From assembly GCA_032717465.1 (NCBI GenBank), contig CM064697.1, forward strand, positions 4,646,001-4,710,000: a DNA stretch of 64,000 nucleotides. The letters run 5' to 3'. Position numbers and translations under genes: made by a program. The DNA comes from Coenobita brevimanus (Eukaryota; Arthropoda; Malacostraca; Decapoda; Coenobitidae). Every line of letters begins with the position of its first letter. The stretch's first letter is position 1. Below the pieces are notes generated by a model. That model ran no database searches. It had not been told where the DNA came from and saw only the letters and a list, made by a program, of their open reading frames with translations. Shown here piece by piece: positions 10,516-21,211 of this stretch.

Positions 10516-11770
10516 ATGGGGTGCCGAGCTCTCTCTGACAACGAAATTCAAGACGTCCTTGATGCCTTCACAGGCAAGAGTGATTCTCCAATCGATTTCG
10601 ATGTGGAGGACAAAGATTACTTGATGCAAGAGGAAGAAATGAGCAGCAATGATGAGGAGGTACCGTCACCAAAGAAGGTGCAGTATGTGATGTACTGTAG
10701 GGCAAGGGAAGGCCAGCCAGGACCCCAGGCACGTGCATGCACCTCTCTCCAGCCACTCGACAAAAGGTCTGATGAGGACAAGGACAAAGCAGCAGGTCAG
10801 GGTGTTCCCTCGTAGTTGGGGGGGGGAGAGGATATCGCCGCGGGGAGCTGAAGGGGTGGCAAGGAGAAAGATAAGGTATGGGCCTAGTGCTTTGTTTGGG
10901 GAAGGTGTGAGTGGTGTGGCAGGTGCCAGTGAAAGGGAAAGTGGTGGTGTGGTGGTGGTGAGCCATTTCCCAGGCAAGCATCTGGTGCACCTGGGGAGCG
11001 GGCAGGCGGGGAGCACCTTTTTCAACCCGCAGACTTCCCGTTCTTCCTCCCCACAGCCCCATGATGTGGGGAAAGAAAGGAAAGGGAAGGGAAAAGGGAG
11101 CGGGAAGAGAAGCGCGAGTGGGGAAGGGCGCCGCTCTCCACCTCCCCAACCTCCCCACAGCGACAAAGGCGACGATGGGAACGAGACTGGAGACGTTGGT
11201 GTGTCGTGGGACTGGGAAGATGGGAGTGATTTCACTCCCATCATTCACCAGTTCACAGGGGATTGGCGGTCTGGCTGTACCACACCTGGCCTCCATGCAG
11301 GCTCCACCAGGGTGGATTTCTTCCACCAATACTTCAATGAGGAGTTTCTGGAGTGGGGAATGGAATAAACAACACATTTGCTAGCAGCTAGCGCCACCAA
11401 AGTGAGCTTGAAGGTACAACGAGCAGGCACTCCCACCATTACGACTACCCAGTAACGACAGGTGAGATGTTCGTATTTCTTGTCCTGGTTTCTCGTGATG
11501 GGTATTGTAAGGAAATGACAAATTCCGGCATACTGGTCTCTAAACTCCATGATAAATGCACCTTTCTTTGGGAAGGTAATGGGTCGGAATATATTTCAGC
11601 AAATTCTGAGCCGCCTCCACTTTTACGATGCTGACGACCCTGCAAATGCTAGTAACACAGATAGAATAAGGAGAATAAGGATGGTTTTTGATCACCTGCG
11701 GGAAAAGTTCCACTCATCCTTCTATCCTTACAGGACCTTGTCATAGATGAGAGTCTCATGTTGTGGAGAG
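10516..11770 (+). pseudogene. piggyBac-like transposase, N-terminal and first catalytic region, broken
   Basis: A DDE_Tnp_1_7 (piggyBac-type) transposase relic. From 10516 an acidic N-terminus reads MGCRALSDNEIQDVLDAFTG. After frame changes, 11200-11368 encodes DFTPIIHQFTGDW...FFHQYFNEEFLEWGME, and 11549-11746 encodes FFGKVMGRNIFQQILSRLHF and DRIRRIRMVFDHLREKFHSS. Then, one base out of frame, comes VIDESLMLWRG, with the first catalytic Asp. The order and motifs match piggyBac family transposases. Several frameshifts and stops make it a pseudogene. It is interrupted at about 11774 by a DNA transposon and resumes at 12640. Confidence 0.85.
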
Positions 11771-11773
11771 GCA

Positions 11774-12638
11774 GTAGTGTAATCCCTCCAATATCCGATG
11801 TAATAGAGCCAGAGGCATGTCCAGAAAGTGGGTCTCTCTGGATAGTGGGCCCCTGCCTTCTGGACTGGTACTTATGGACCCTAACCCAGCCTAACTCAGA
11901 AAACCACCTACATAACTCTCCACCAGGCATGCATAGCACCTATTTAAGATCCTGTTCACACAAACAAGGAACGGAAAGCATGAAATAAATGAAAAGAAAC
12001 CAGAGAATGAGGAATTAGGAGTGAGTTTGGAAAATATTTAGCAGTGTACAGGGTACTTAAACATGTCCGTGGCCATTCGTTACGAAGGTTAACCCGTCTC
12101 CTCTGAGGCTCTGGGAGTGGTGAAAATGCTTTTGAAGTACGTACAGGAATCCAGCGTTGTGTTGCACTTAATCCTTTGCATTACAAGTTATAATTGTTTA
12201 ACACTGCACATTCTGTTCTTAAAAGCACCATGCCAGTTTCAACTGCCAGTTTTCACTCTGTACTTAATCTTTGCACTCTGAATTCTAATTTCATAACACT
12301 GCACAACACTGTAAATTCCCATGTGGTGTAGTGGCGAGATATTACAGTTTATTCACCGTTTATTCACAAAAACGAGCAAATGCGACATACATCGCAATGA
12401 ACATCTACTCAGGATGGTAGTTAGGTGGTAACTGGGGAGTGGGAAGCAAGAGGCGTGAATAAACACAGCTGTTCAGCGCTGCGTGCCAATTTCAAAGTAC
12501 GGTTGAAAAAAATGTCAGATTTTCTTCTTTTTTTAAAAACGTTTTTGGAACATTTTTGGGTTCCAAAGGCCCGGGCCCAAAATGTCCGGGTAGTGGGGAG
12601 ACCGGATAGTGGGCGTCCGGATAATAGAGGGATTACTG
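11774..12638. mobile_element. T1-family DNA transposon inserted in the piggyBac relic (reverse orientation)
   Basis: The right end (GGGATTACTG at 12638) and the interior match T1 at 5363-6618 in reverse orientation, including the GGGCGTCCGGATA-type subterminal motif. The left end is partly altered (GTAGTGTAATCCC). piggyBac coding sequence stops at the left boundary (LMLWRG) and resumes at the right (SFQQYIPSKRHRF), so the insertion is clean. The flanking dinucleotide is now CA rather than TA. Confidence 0.82.
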
Positions 12639-12639
12639 C

Positions 12640-12706
12640 ATTCATTTCAGCAGTACATACCCAGCAAGAGACACCGTTTTGTGTTCAAGATCTTTGTTAT
12701 GTATTT
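12640..12706 (+). pseudogene. piggyBac-like transposase, continuation after the insertion
   Basis: Reading TTC-ATT-TCA offset by one gives SFQQYIPSKRHRFVFKIFVM, the segment that directly follows the first catalytic aspartate in piggyBac transposases. It is truncated at about 12700 by the 3' end of the CR1-like LINE. The rest of the transposase is missing. Confidence 0.78.
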
Positions 12707-12747
12707 ACCTAATTTACCTAATTGTGATATACAGTACAGGAAATGAG

Positions 12748-13629
12748 CTACGTTTGTGGGGTCCCGTCTCTGTTTCTCAGTAAGTCAAAATTAGCTTTAA
12801 ACTCTTTTAGGTTTTTAGACTGGACGATCTCTTTGTCCAGGCTATTCCACAGTTCTATACATCTATAAGGAAAACTATATTTCTTGATATCCTTCAAGCA
12901 GCTTGGTTTCTTCAGTTTCATTCTGTGTCCTCTTGTTGCTCTCTTATCCCATAAAAACAGATCTTCTTTGTCAATTTTATCTACTCCCACCATGGTCCTG
13001 AACACTGCAATCATGTTGCCTCTCTTTCTTCTTTCTTCTAAGGAAGGCAAATCTAGCTTTTCCAGCCTCTCTCTGTACAACAGATCTGCCAGACTGGAGA
13101 CCATTGTGGTTGCTGTTCTTTGTATTCTCTCAATCTTGTTTATATCTTTCTTTTTGTGTGGGGACCACACTACTGCTGCATATTCTAACCTGGGCCGAAT
13201 CATGGCCACTATCAATTTTTTCATCATCTCATCCATATAATGAAAAGCTACACTTGTATTAGTCAGGAGTTTATATGTCTGTCTAACTGCCTTGTTAATG
13301 TGTTTTTCAGGCAACAAACTGTCCTGGACCAGCACTCCTAAATCTTTCTCTTCTCTCGCTTTTGTGATTGGTTCGTTACCCATCAAATAATTCAGTGATG
13401 GCCTTTTGGTATATTTACCCATTTCCAATATTTTACATTTTTTTGCATTAAATTTCATTTCCCACATCCGGCTCCAATCGTGTATCCTATTCAGATCCTT
13501 CTGCAGCATTTTACAATCCTCCTCAACCTCTACCTTCCTCAAGATCTTTGCATCAATAGCAAACAGACTTGCATAACTGTTCACTCCATCTACCATATCT
13601 ATCCATCTATCTATTGCCAGACGCCTCAA
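12748..13629 (-). pseudogene. CR1-like reverse transcriptase, C-terminal half
   Basis: This 293-codon open stretch includes SLFAIDAKI (catalytic box with the first Asp of FADD changed to Ile), FNAKKCKILEMGK, LGVLVQDSLLPEKHI, RPRLEYAAVVWSPHKK, LPSLEERRKRGNMIAVFRTM and a terminal zone with CIELWNSLDKEIV. These are in the standard order for CR1/Jockey elements. The first 15 codons are foreign: they come from a 29-bp LINE A insertion at 13600-13628, after which the true frame (DMVDGVNSYASLF) continues. Confidence 0.88.
13600..13628 (-). mobile_element. 29-bp LINE A 3'-end insertion with 12-bp target duplication
   Basis: Twenty-nine bases matching the extreme 3' end of LINE A on the minus strand (ending in an imperfect GATA tail) lie between perfect direct repeats ATCTACCATATC at 13588-13599 and 13629-13640. 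Removing 41 bp restores the CR1 reading frame (IYVNDMVD joined to GVNSYASLF). It is an extremely 5'-truncated retrotransposition event. Confidence 0.88.
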
Positions 13630-13907
13630 TCTACCATATCATTTACATAAATCAGGAACATTACTGGCGCCAACACCGAGCCCTGTGGGACTCCACTTGT
13701 TACTTCCCTCCATCCAGACATCCTATCCTTTATTACTGTCCTCATTTGCCTGTTGCTCAAAAAGTCTCTCATCCATTCCAGGAGGTTCCCCTTCAGCCCT
13801 CCTATATACTCTAGTTTCGACGTAAGTCTCTTATGGGGTACATTGTTGTAGGCATTCTCCAAATCTAAATAGACACAATCCACCCAACCATCTCTCTCCT
13901 GTAGCAC
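13626..13907 (-). pseudogene. CR1-like reverse transcriptase, palm segment
   Basis: This contains VYLDLENAYNNVPHKRLTSK (motif A; the canonical first Asp is retained in LDLE), a GNLLEWMRDFLSNRQMR block and SGVPQGSVLAPVMFLIYVND (motif B). It continues into the piece at 12748-13629 once the 29-bp insertion and its duplication are removed, and follows the piece at 13909-14415 after a small frame break at about 13908. Confidence 0.85.
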
Positions 13908-13908
13908 G

Positions 13909-14415
13909 TCAATCGCTCGAGTAAAAACTCAACAAGCTGGAAACACATGACCTTCCACTTATAAATCCAAACTGGCAATCAGCCAAAATATTCATATCTT
14001 CCAGATATTTTATCCATCTATCTTTCAGAATTCTTTCGCACAATTTTGTGACCATGCTGGTTAGGGACACTGGTCTATAATTCAGGGGTTCTTCCCTGTT
14101 TCCTCCCTTATAAATTGGTGCCACATTTGCCCTCTTCCATTCTTGAGGCACTTTCCCCTCTTCCAGAGAACACACAATTAAACTGTGAAACTTATCCACC
14201 AGTTGTTTTCTGCATTCCATCAGTACCCAATTAGAGATTCCATCTTGTCCTGGGGCTTTCCTTACATCTTGAGTTTCCAGTAATTTATACACTTCCTGTA
14301 CTTCCACTTTTATATCTTTTATCACTACATTTCTAGTCACTCCCTCCCCTTCCACAAACTCCTTTTCATTAGTGAAAACTGATTGAAAACCTTTGTTCAT
14401 TATTTCTGCTTGCAT
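13909..14415 (-). pseudogene. CR1-like reverse transcriptase, fingers segment
   Basis: This encodes VRKAPGQDGISNWVLMECRK, KVPQEWKRANVAPIYKGG, LNYRPVSLTSMVTKLCERIL and the start of the QFGFISGRSCVSSLL block, a canonical CR1/Jockey order. A frame break near 13908 separates it from the palm segment. Confidence 0.85.
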
Positions 14416-14425
14416 TGCTGCATCT

Positions 14426-14788
14426 TTATAGACCTCTCCTCTCTACTATCAGTTTGGTGATTCCTTCCTTTAGTTTCAGTTTGCCATTGACAAATCTATA
14501 AAACAGTTTGGGTTCATCCTTACATTTATCTATTATACCTTTTTCAATATTCCTTTCTTCCTCTCTACGTATTCTTGTGTATTCATTTCTAGTTCTTTTA
14601 TATTCTTCCTTTGTTCTGTTGTTACCTCTCTTTCTCCAATTGTTCCATGCCATCTCTCTCACTTTTTTTGCTATCATACACCTTCTGCTAAACCACTCCT
14701 TTTTCCTGTTTTCTTTCCCCCTTACTCTTGGCACAAACTTTTCCACTCCCAAATTATAGAGGCCTAGAAAAATATTTTTATATTTCAT
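14426..14788 (-). pseudogene. CR1-like ORF2 linker between endonuclease and reverse transcriptase
   Basis: A Lys/Arg/Glu-rich linker (WFSRRCMIAKKVREMAWNNW...) ends with FYRFVNGKLKLKEGI, the region that precedes the fingers in CR1-type ORF2 proteins. The endonuclease domain is absent: the copy is 5'-truncated at about 14790. Confidence 0.75.
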
Positions 14789-14799
14789 TTATATCTCTC

Positions 14800-15940
14800 A
14801 AATATTAACATTATTTATTTGAATACTATAATTGTATGTTTTAATTATTGTATGAATAAATTCATGGATAACCGAAATCGCGTGAAAAAAGTTCGCGTGA
14901 ATTAAGGGATTACTGTACTTGCGATATATGACTCTCATTATATTAGTAAGGCCGGTAAATATATGTGATAACTGTAATATAATGTGGAAACTTGTATAAT
15001 GTTTGTGGAAAGATATTATGTAAGTTGAAATATAGATTGTAAGTTGAAACAACAGTCACAATGAGTCACTGGTGCAAGAAATTGGAGATTTTTGTGTGTT
15101 CGGTGAGTGAAACGATGCTTATATCGCCTATATTTGTGTATAAAAACCAATATATTTTTGTACTACATATAACTTTGTACCAAATGAACAAATACGTACG
15201 TATTCTGAGTGGTTTGGAATAGAAAACGTGAGAGCTGCACCGTGGCTCCTGAGAACATGGTACCAAGTATGGGGAGGGTCAACTGTACAGCCCACTTCTA
15301 GGCTCAGTGAGCAGTTTTTTTGTGATTTTCTATTGTTTCTCACAAAAAGCAGATGTTTGAGGGGGAAAAAAAAAAATCCAAAATTGGTTGGGATTGGGGG
15401 GGGGCATTGGTGGAAAATCAGTCGGGACGCAGCGGGTTAAAGAAATAGACAGCAAGATGGTAGTAGTTGAGAATGCTCTTTACAAAATTTTTGGATATGT
15501 CCATTAAGATTTTTCATTTCTACATAGATCCACAACTATTAGGGAGCCTTGAGAAAATACCTGATGGATGACCTCCAGGAGAGCTGACAAAGTGTCTTAC
15601 ACTGAAAGGAATACGAGCAGGTGGATACAGCTGAAGTTCAGCGTCAGAGAAAATACTGTTCAGAGAGGTTTAATATAAAGAAGGAACTCTTTACATGCGA
15701 TACAGCTGTTACTCTTCTTGGTCTGTTGGGTGGGGGAGGATTTCATATCATAATATTTCTCTGAGACTGGCTGTTATTCTTTTTTGCTTTATTGGCAGCA
15801 GTCTTTCTGTTCATCTTACTCCACCTGTCTTTCCTAGTGTAGGTCACTCGTTTTTATTCTTCTGCTTTTTTCATCAGTGCATTTAAGTAGCTGTACAAAG
15901 AAGAATGTTGCTGTGAGTGATATAACCTTATTTTCCAACA
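14800..15940. other. Intron 1 right part; possible transposon end at 14935, otherwise unremarkable
   Basis: AT-rich sequence to about 14935 ends in TTAAGGGATTACTGTA, which resembles the right terminus of the CAGTAATCCC-type elements; no matching left end was found. From 14940 to 15940 no coding or repeat signature is visible apart from short homopolymers. Confidence 0.4.
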
Positions 15941-15941
15941 G

Positions 15942-16099
15942 TCGACGTCATTGGGCAGGATGTGGAGTATGCTCCATCAGATGTTTACAGTGCAATGCCG
16001 ATGGGGGTGGGGGGCGGAGCAACCAGTGAAGCTAACTACTCCACCATTACCAATATTTCCCGGGTTGACCCTGACCTGGAGAGCAAGCGCAAAGCTGTG
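15942..16099 (+). CDS. dorsal: Dorsal-class NF-kB, coding segment 2
   Basis: This 158-bp exon has acceptor tttccaacag and donor gtaagt. It enters in phase 1 and leaves in phase 0. It encodes DVIGQDVEYAPSDVYSAM, a Gly-rich patch (MGVGGGA), then EANYSTITNISRVDPDLESKRKAV. It forms the variable leader before the Rel homology domain. The basic ESKRK cluster near its end precedes the RHD and is not the classical Dorsal NLS, which lies after the RHD. Confidence 0.88.
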
Positions 16100-17420
16100 G
16101 TAAGTGTTAGGGGTTTGTGAGAGTACAGTATTGTGACCTTTCATGAGAAGCCACTCTGATAATGGCTGAGGCTAGTATGAGGTATAAAATTTAATTAGAA
16201 GTATAGTTATAATCAAACTAGTTCAGCAAGACTGCTGGTTTTATCCACACGCTTTGATTGCTGTCCCAATAAACACTTAATTCATCCGCACTTCGAAGAT
16301 CCTTAGAACTAAAACGTTTCTTGCCTGTGTAAATTGTGCTGTAATATCCTCATTTCCAAGTTCCAGCCACTATAACACAAAAGAAAAGCATGACAGAAGA
16401 CTAGTGATCTTTCATCTGTGTGGATGTGAGGGTTTGGTATTGTGGAGGTTTGATATGTCAAAAGTGAGAGCAGTCGAAGTGGGACCGTTAAGTAGTACAG
16501 TATATGAGTTTTTATAGGAGAAGAAATATACATAAAAGATGTGAAGTAAGAAGGTCTTGATTGGAAGCTAGAAGAAAGTGCATGGTTGTTATGATCACAG
16601 GAGAGAAGGGAACTGATAAGGATGATGAAATAGATGTATTTGAGTGAATTTGAGATGGAATGAAGTGTAGAAAAACTGGTTATGGTTAGTAAATGTGTGA
16701 GAAAGTAGTGGAAGTTCAGATAACAAAATAATTGTTGAAGGATAAATGGTTGCAACCCCTTCAAAATTTGGCAGTAAACAGAATGTTCTTTGTCCCACAG
16801 GCATTGCAATAACAACTGAATCCTGTGAAGCATATTTTTGTGTGGAGCAGTACCTGTAAGATGGTGTGAAAACAAGTGAATCCTATGAAGCATGTTTTTG
16901 TTTGGATCAGTGCCTGTAGGATGGTGTAGAGTATCCTGAAAGCCTGAATAATGAGTGATTGGATGAATGGCTGTCTTGTTTTTGCACAGTTGATAGTACT
17001 TTCATTGACATTGCATTCCTGTTACTATTTCTGGATCCTACCCACCCTATTTGTTAATGGGGAAGCAGTATAATGAGAATATTTCTACAACACGATATAG
17101 GTCATATAGAATCTCGTGCTGAATCAAGTTCATGCCAAAACGTGACATATGTTTATATGTAAAATAGGGAATTAGGTTCTGGGAACCCAATATTTTTCCA
17201 AAGAAAGTATGTACAATGTTCAGTTATTATCAGTATTTCTGCCTTAGATGTCTGCTGCTGTGTGTTTATACTGTATAGGATCTTGCTGACTGGACATGTC
17301 ATTATATCCTATCTACCCGAGTGGTTTTGCCCTACAAGACCCTCCATAATTTTAACCTCCTGAAATTGCCACAGAGCCTAACCCTGACAGCCCACAATAC
17401 CAACCAGGCAGATATTTCCA
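16100..17420. other. dorsal: Intron 2, left part, no recognised gene
   Basis: Intronic. It contains a roughly 58-bp tandem duplication at about 16813-16928 (GAATCCTRTGAAGCAT in each copy) and otherwise no feature I can name. Confidence 0.5.
16813..16928. repeat. Tandem duplication, ~58-bp unit
   Basis: Two adjacent imperfect units each contain GAATCCTRTGAAGCAT and CCTGTARGATGGTGT, about 90% alike by eye. Confidence 0.75.
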
Positions 17421-18027
17421 ATAATCTGTCTGTCTATCTGTTGCCAGACGCCTCAATCCCATTTGGGGTGGCCACAAACAAATCGCCTCCACGTCGCCCT
17501 GTCCCCCGCCATTTCACTCCCCTGCCTCCAACTCACACCCCCCTCTCTCATATACCTCTCCACCCCATCCCTCCATCTCATCCTCGGCCTCCCCCTCCCT
17601 CTTCCCCCCTCCACCTCACTCACATATACTCTCTTCGTCAGTCTTTCATCCTCCATCCTCTCCACATGGCCAAACCACCTCAGTGTGTTCCTCATAATGC
17701 TTCCTATCACATCCACATCCACACCACAACACTCCTTTATATCCTCATTTGTCAGCCTTCTCTCCATGTGACTCCACAGGCTCCTCTTAAATAACTCATT
17801 TCCACTGCTTTCACTCTTGACTTGTGTCCTTGCAACAACGTCCAAGCTTCACTTCCATACGTTAGAGTTGGTATCACAATACTGTCATGTAGTAACTTTT
17901 TCACTTCCATGCTGACATCTCTGTTTCTTATCACTGCTTTCAAAGAACCAGCAACCTTTCTTCCTTGCTGTACCCTTTCAAGCACTTCACCCTCCAAACC
18001 TCCATCCTTACTCATCACACTACCCAA

Positions 18028-18864
18028 TTACTTAAACGTACTCACATTTTCCAATTCCTCACCATCCAACCTCGCTGTACATTCACAGACTTCACCTCTC
18101 TCAAAGACCATCACTTTACTCTTCCCTACATTCACCTTTAGATTCCCTTTCTTACACACTCTCCCAAACTCATCCACCAAGCCTTGCAGCTCCCTTTCGT
18201 CTTCACTCAACAACACAGTATCATCTGCAAACAACAGTACAGGGCGTTTCCAAACACTATCCTCTCTCACCAGGGCCACTCCAACATCCACTACCCTACC
18301 TTGTACCTCTTTTATTACCCCATCCATGTACAGATTGAACAACCATGGAGACATGACACATTCCTGTTTCAACCCAACCTTCAAAGAGAAAAATTCACTT
18401 AGTTCACCATCCACATGCACTGCAGCCTTAGCACCATCATACATACTCTTCACAGCATTCATCAACGTCCCATCTACTCCATATATTCTTAATACTTTCC
18501 ACAATCCTTGTCTATTGACCCTGTCATATGCTTTCTCCAAATCCATGAAAGCCACATACAACTTCTTTCCCTTCTCTAGAAACTTTTCCTGTAAAGATCT
18601 AAGAATGAATATCTGATCTACACAACCTCTTCCCTTCCTAAAGCCTCCCCGTTCTTCTCCAACTAATTTCTCTGTTCTTTCTCTAACTCTGTCAATAAGT
18701 ATCCTACCATACACTTTTCTTATTATACTAAGAAGACAAATCCCCCTATGATTACCACACACTTCTTTTTCCCATTTTCCTTTGTACAAGAGAATAATCA
18801 TACCTGACTTCCAATCCTCCGGGACTCTACCTTCCTCCCAGGCCAATCTGCACATCTTCCACAT
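18028..18864 (-). pseudogene. Reverse transcriptase core (LINE A copy 3)
   Basis: This 278-codon open stretch has the fingers (PEDWKSGMIILLYKG, GICLLSIIRKVYGRIL), motif A (FMDLEKAYDRVNRQ), motif B region (KVGLKQECVMSPWLFNLYMD; the residue is Glu where other copies have Gly in KQGC), motif C (LLFADDTVLLSED) and part of the thumb. It is in frame with the piece ending at 17752 but for a stop at 18027. It is the most complete LINE A polymerase here. Confidence 0.87.
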
Positions 18865-19251
18865 TCATTCTACTACTATTTCTCCCCCATGCTTCAGCAT
18901 TTCACCGCACACTCCGTCAATTCCTGGGGCTTTTCCCAATTTAACTTTCTTCATTGCTTCCACAACTTCTATGCTACTGATTTCCTCCTGTCTTCTCATC
19001 TCCCTCCTCCCAGCCATTCTCCAGCCACTTGTACCCGCATTACTTCCATCCTGTATGTTCAACAATTCCTTAAAGTGTTCTCTCCATCTGCTCACTTTTT
19101 CTCCCTTCTCCACTAGTAATCTACCATTTTTAACTTTCACTCCCCTGCTAACCTCACTTCCACCCTGTCTTACTCTCTTCACCTCTTTCCAGAACATTTT
19201 CTTACAGTCCCTCCACATTACACTCAAATTCCTTCCAAATTCCTCATCCAC
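18865..19251 (-). pseudogene. LINE A copy 3, region before the RT core
   Basis: This 128-codon open stretch ends in KKVKLGKAPGIDGVCGEMLK, the start of the fingers domain, and begins in the linker (DEEFGRNLSVMWRDCKKMFW). A stop between it and the core separates two otherwise contiguous pieces. Confidence 0.8.
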
Positions 19252-19266
19252 TCTCTTCTTACTCTC

Positions 19267-19779
19267 TCATACTAATCTTTTCACCTCTCTCTTTCTTTCT
19301 ACATATAACTCTCTCTTCCGCCTCTCAACTTCTTCCATGCCCCTATTTCTCATCCATTCATTGTATGCTTTCTTCTTTTGTGCCACAGCCTGTCTCACCT
19401 CTTCATTCCACCACGCTGTTCCTTGCACCCCCCTCTGTCTTCTCTTCCTCCCACACACCACATCACATGCTGCACATATTTCTTCTGTAAATACCCTGCA
19501 CACACCTTCCACATCCCCCATCTGCTCCAATTCATATTTGCCCAATCGTTCCTCCACTTCTCTCTTATACTCTGCCTTTTTCTCATCCTCTTGTAACCTT
19601 TCCACTCTCCTTGCAACTACTCCTTCCTCTTGTCTTTCCCTTCTATTTCTCCATCTTACTTGAATCCTAATTCTGGCCACCACCAAGTAGTGGTCAGAAT
19701 GTCCACTCCCCCAACCTCTATAAGCTCTTGCATTCAGCCTGTGAATTACAGTAATTTTACTGCTCCTTACCATTAACAT
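19267..19779 (-). pseudogene. LINE A copy 3, endonuclease C-terminus and linker
   Basis: GHSDHYLVVARIRI is the conserved SDH motif that closes the apurinic-endonuclease domain of non-LTR retrotransposons. A highly charged linker (RRERQEEGVVARRVERLQED and onward) follows. The rest of the endonuclease lies beyond the 5' truncation. Confidence 0.78.
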
Positions 19780-19789
19780 CTTTAGTTTT

Positions 19790-20254
19790 TTGTGCCCTTA
19801 GCACTTTCAGGGTGCTTAGAAAATGTAACTAAAGTTAGTTTGGAACTGCATACTCAGATTTCTTAGATAAAATGAGGGAGGAAAAAAATAAATAAATACC
19901 TATAGACACAACGACAGTCAACAAAACAATGATATTGAGGCAGGCAGCAGCAGGTATCTAACATGGGTCACGTGGGTCGGCTTGGGTCAAGGAATCCTAG
20001 CTGCAACTGAAAAAAGCTCCGTGCAAAAGTTGTAAACAGATGCAGTCATCTGGAGACTCAATACCTAAATGTACCCACTTCCCACTTAGTTTCTCCCACA
20101 CAATTGAGCGATATTATCATATTATTGAATAATAAAGGGAGAAATTAAATGCTCGTGTTATTGTGAGATCATTGCTTCCCTAAGTCTTAAATCATGACTC
20201 TACTGTACTGTATTATAATGATAATAATTTTTTGCCATTCTTATTCAATTCCAG
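19790..20254. other. dorsal: Intron 2, right part, no recognised feature
   Basis: AT-rich intronic sequence leading to the acceptor ttcaattccag at 20254. I see no repeat or ORF of note. Confidence 0.5.
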
Positions 20255-20380
20255 GTAAAGATATTAGAGCAGCCCCAGGCAAAAGCTCTACGGTTCCGAT
20301 ACATCTGTGAGGGACGGTCAGCTGGTTCTATCCCAGGTGTTAGAAGTACCACAGAAAATAAGACCTACCCTTCCATACAG
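20255..20380 (+). CDS. dorsal: Dorsal-class NF-kB, coding segment 3 (start of Rel homology domain)
   Basis: This 126-bp, phase 0/0 exon has acceptor ttccag and donor gtatga. It encodes [20 protein letters not shown] followed by [20 protein letters not shown]. This contains the DNA-recognition loop of NF-kB proteins ([16 protein letters not shown]), whose Arg, Tyr and Cys contact kappaB sites in characterised Rel proteins. All key positions are present. The RSAGSIPG form is that of Dorsal, Dif and c-Rel. Confidence 0.97.
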
Positions 20381-20572
20381 GTATGATATGAACCTGGTTT
20401 TATTTTTTGTCACTTATTTGCTGGTCTGTTTCTGTGTGTGTGTGTGATTATGTTCAATCATTTCAGTAATAGTAAATTGTGGATAGTTACTGTGCTTGTA
20501 TTCCCTTTATACAGCAGGTTTTGAGACAATAAAAGCTAAAGCTATAATGTAAACAATCTGCAGAATGAGTAT

Positions 20573-20650
20573 AGTTCTTGCAGTTTTCAGCATGATGTAC
20601 TATGTAGTACAAGATTCAGTGTTGGGATGGGTTGAGTATATGACTCTTAC
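20573..20650. repeat. 78-bp duplicated segment, copy 1
   Basis: It is nearly identical (one difference) to 22237-22314. It contains GTACTATGTAGTAC, a near-palindrome that is perfect in the other copy. Confidence 0.92.
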
Positions 20651-21211
20651 AAGTGTTGGTAAGAGGATGTTCCCACTAGCTGCCATACACTTTGTGACAA
20701 AGCATATAACTTCTCTGTTATAAGGAACTAATCATAGACCTTATCGCTGTGGTTAGATGAGAAAGAATGCTTTCTTCTAATATTTATACCAAGCAGGCTA
20801 AAAGGAAGAGGGTGGTTAGGATTAAGAATCCCCTTACATTTTCAGAATTTTTCTGCAAAATGGCATATGGCCTCAGATCTGGATCCTGTATCTGCCCTGG
20901 GCCCAATAAAACTAGCCAGGCTCATATGGCAGTTTGGAATGGGAGAGGTATAACCAAAAAAAGAGTAAAAGAGTAGAAGTAATGAAGGTTATTAGGAAAG
21001 TAAGTTTCGATAAGATGGCACTGTATAAGACAAAGATGAGTGGGAGTAAAGGGGATGAATAGGAATGTGTGATGTGTAAGATCAGGTGTGAGCACGTGTA
21101 AGCAGAGAGAAAAGTGAGTTGCTTTGGTGATGATAACAGTATATGACAGAGAGGGATGATTGATTGAAGATTGAGCCATGATAATGAAAGCACTGAACCT
21201 GTGGGATTTAT

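Larger units (their letters stand above)
12700..14800 (-). mobile_element. CR1-like LINE, minus strand, 5'-truncated
   Basis: A non-LTR retrotransposon with four consecutive open pieces on the minus strand (14426-14788, 13909-14415, 13626-13907, 12748-13629). They cover the linker, fingers, palm and C-terminus of a CR1/Jockey-type reverse transcriptase. The 3' end carries an imperfect TTAGGTAAAT repeat tail (plus-strand ATTTACCTA at about 12701-12722). It lies downstream of the piggyBac relic. Its catalytic box reads FAID rather than FADD. Confidence 0.88.
2234..15941 (+). other. dorsal: Intron 1 of the dorsal gene, 13.7 kb, transposon-filled
   Basis: The intron lies between coding segments 1 and 2 (donor gtaggt, acceptor caacag). 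Most of its length is mobile DNA: LINE A copy 2 with a nested SINE, a 1.26-kb CAGT-terminus DNA transposon with a nested MITE, a tRNA-derived SINE, LINE B split by another DNA transposon, a piggyBac relic split by a DNA transposon, and a CR1-like LINE. The stretches 2240-3500 and 14940-15940 hold no feature I can name. Confidence 0.8.
17423..19781 (-). mobile_element. LINE A copy 3, the longest and best preserved
   Basis: This minus-strand copy has its 3' GATA-type tail at 17423 and its 5' truncation at about 19781. It runs from the end of an apurinic-type endonuclease domain (GHSDHYLVVARIRI, 19267-19779) through a charged linker to the whole reverse transcriptase and C-terminus (18865-19251, 18028-18864, 17752-18027, 17453-17845). 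Only a few frameshifts or stops separate these pieces. The catalytic FADD is intact. It is the best reference for the family in this window. Confidence 0.92.

Noticed and set aside
10568..11377. A 269-codon minus-strand frame
   Set aside because: It is antisense to the piggyBac-like transposase, which has the real motifs on the plus strand.
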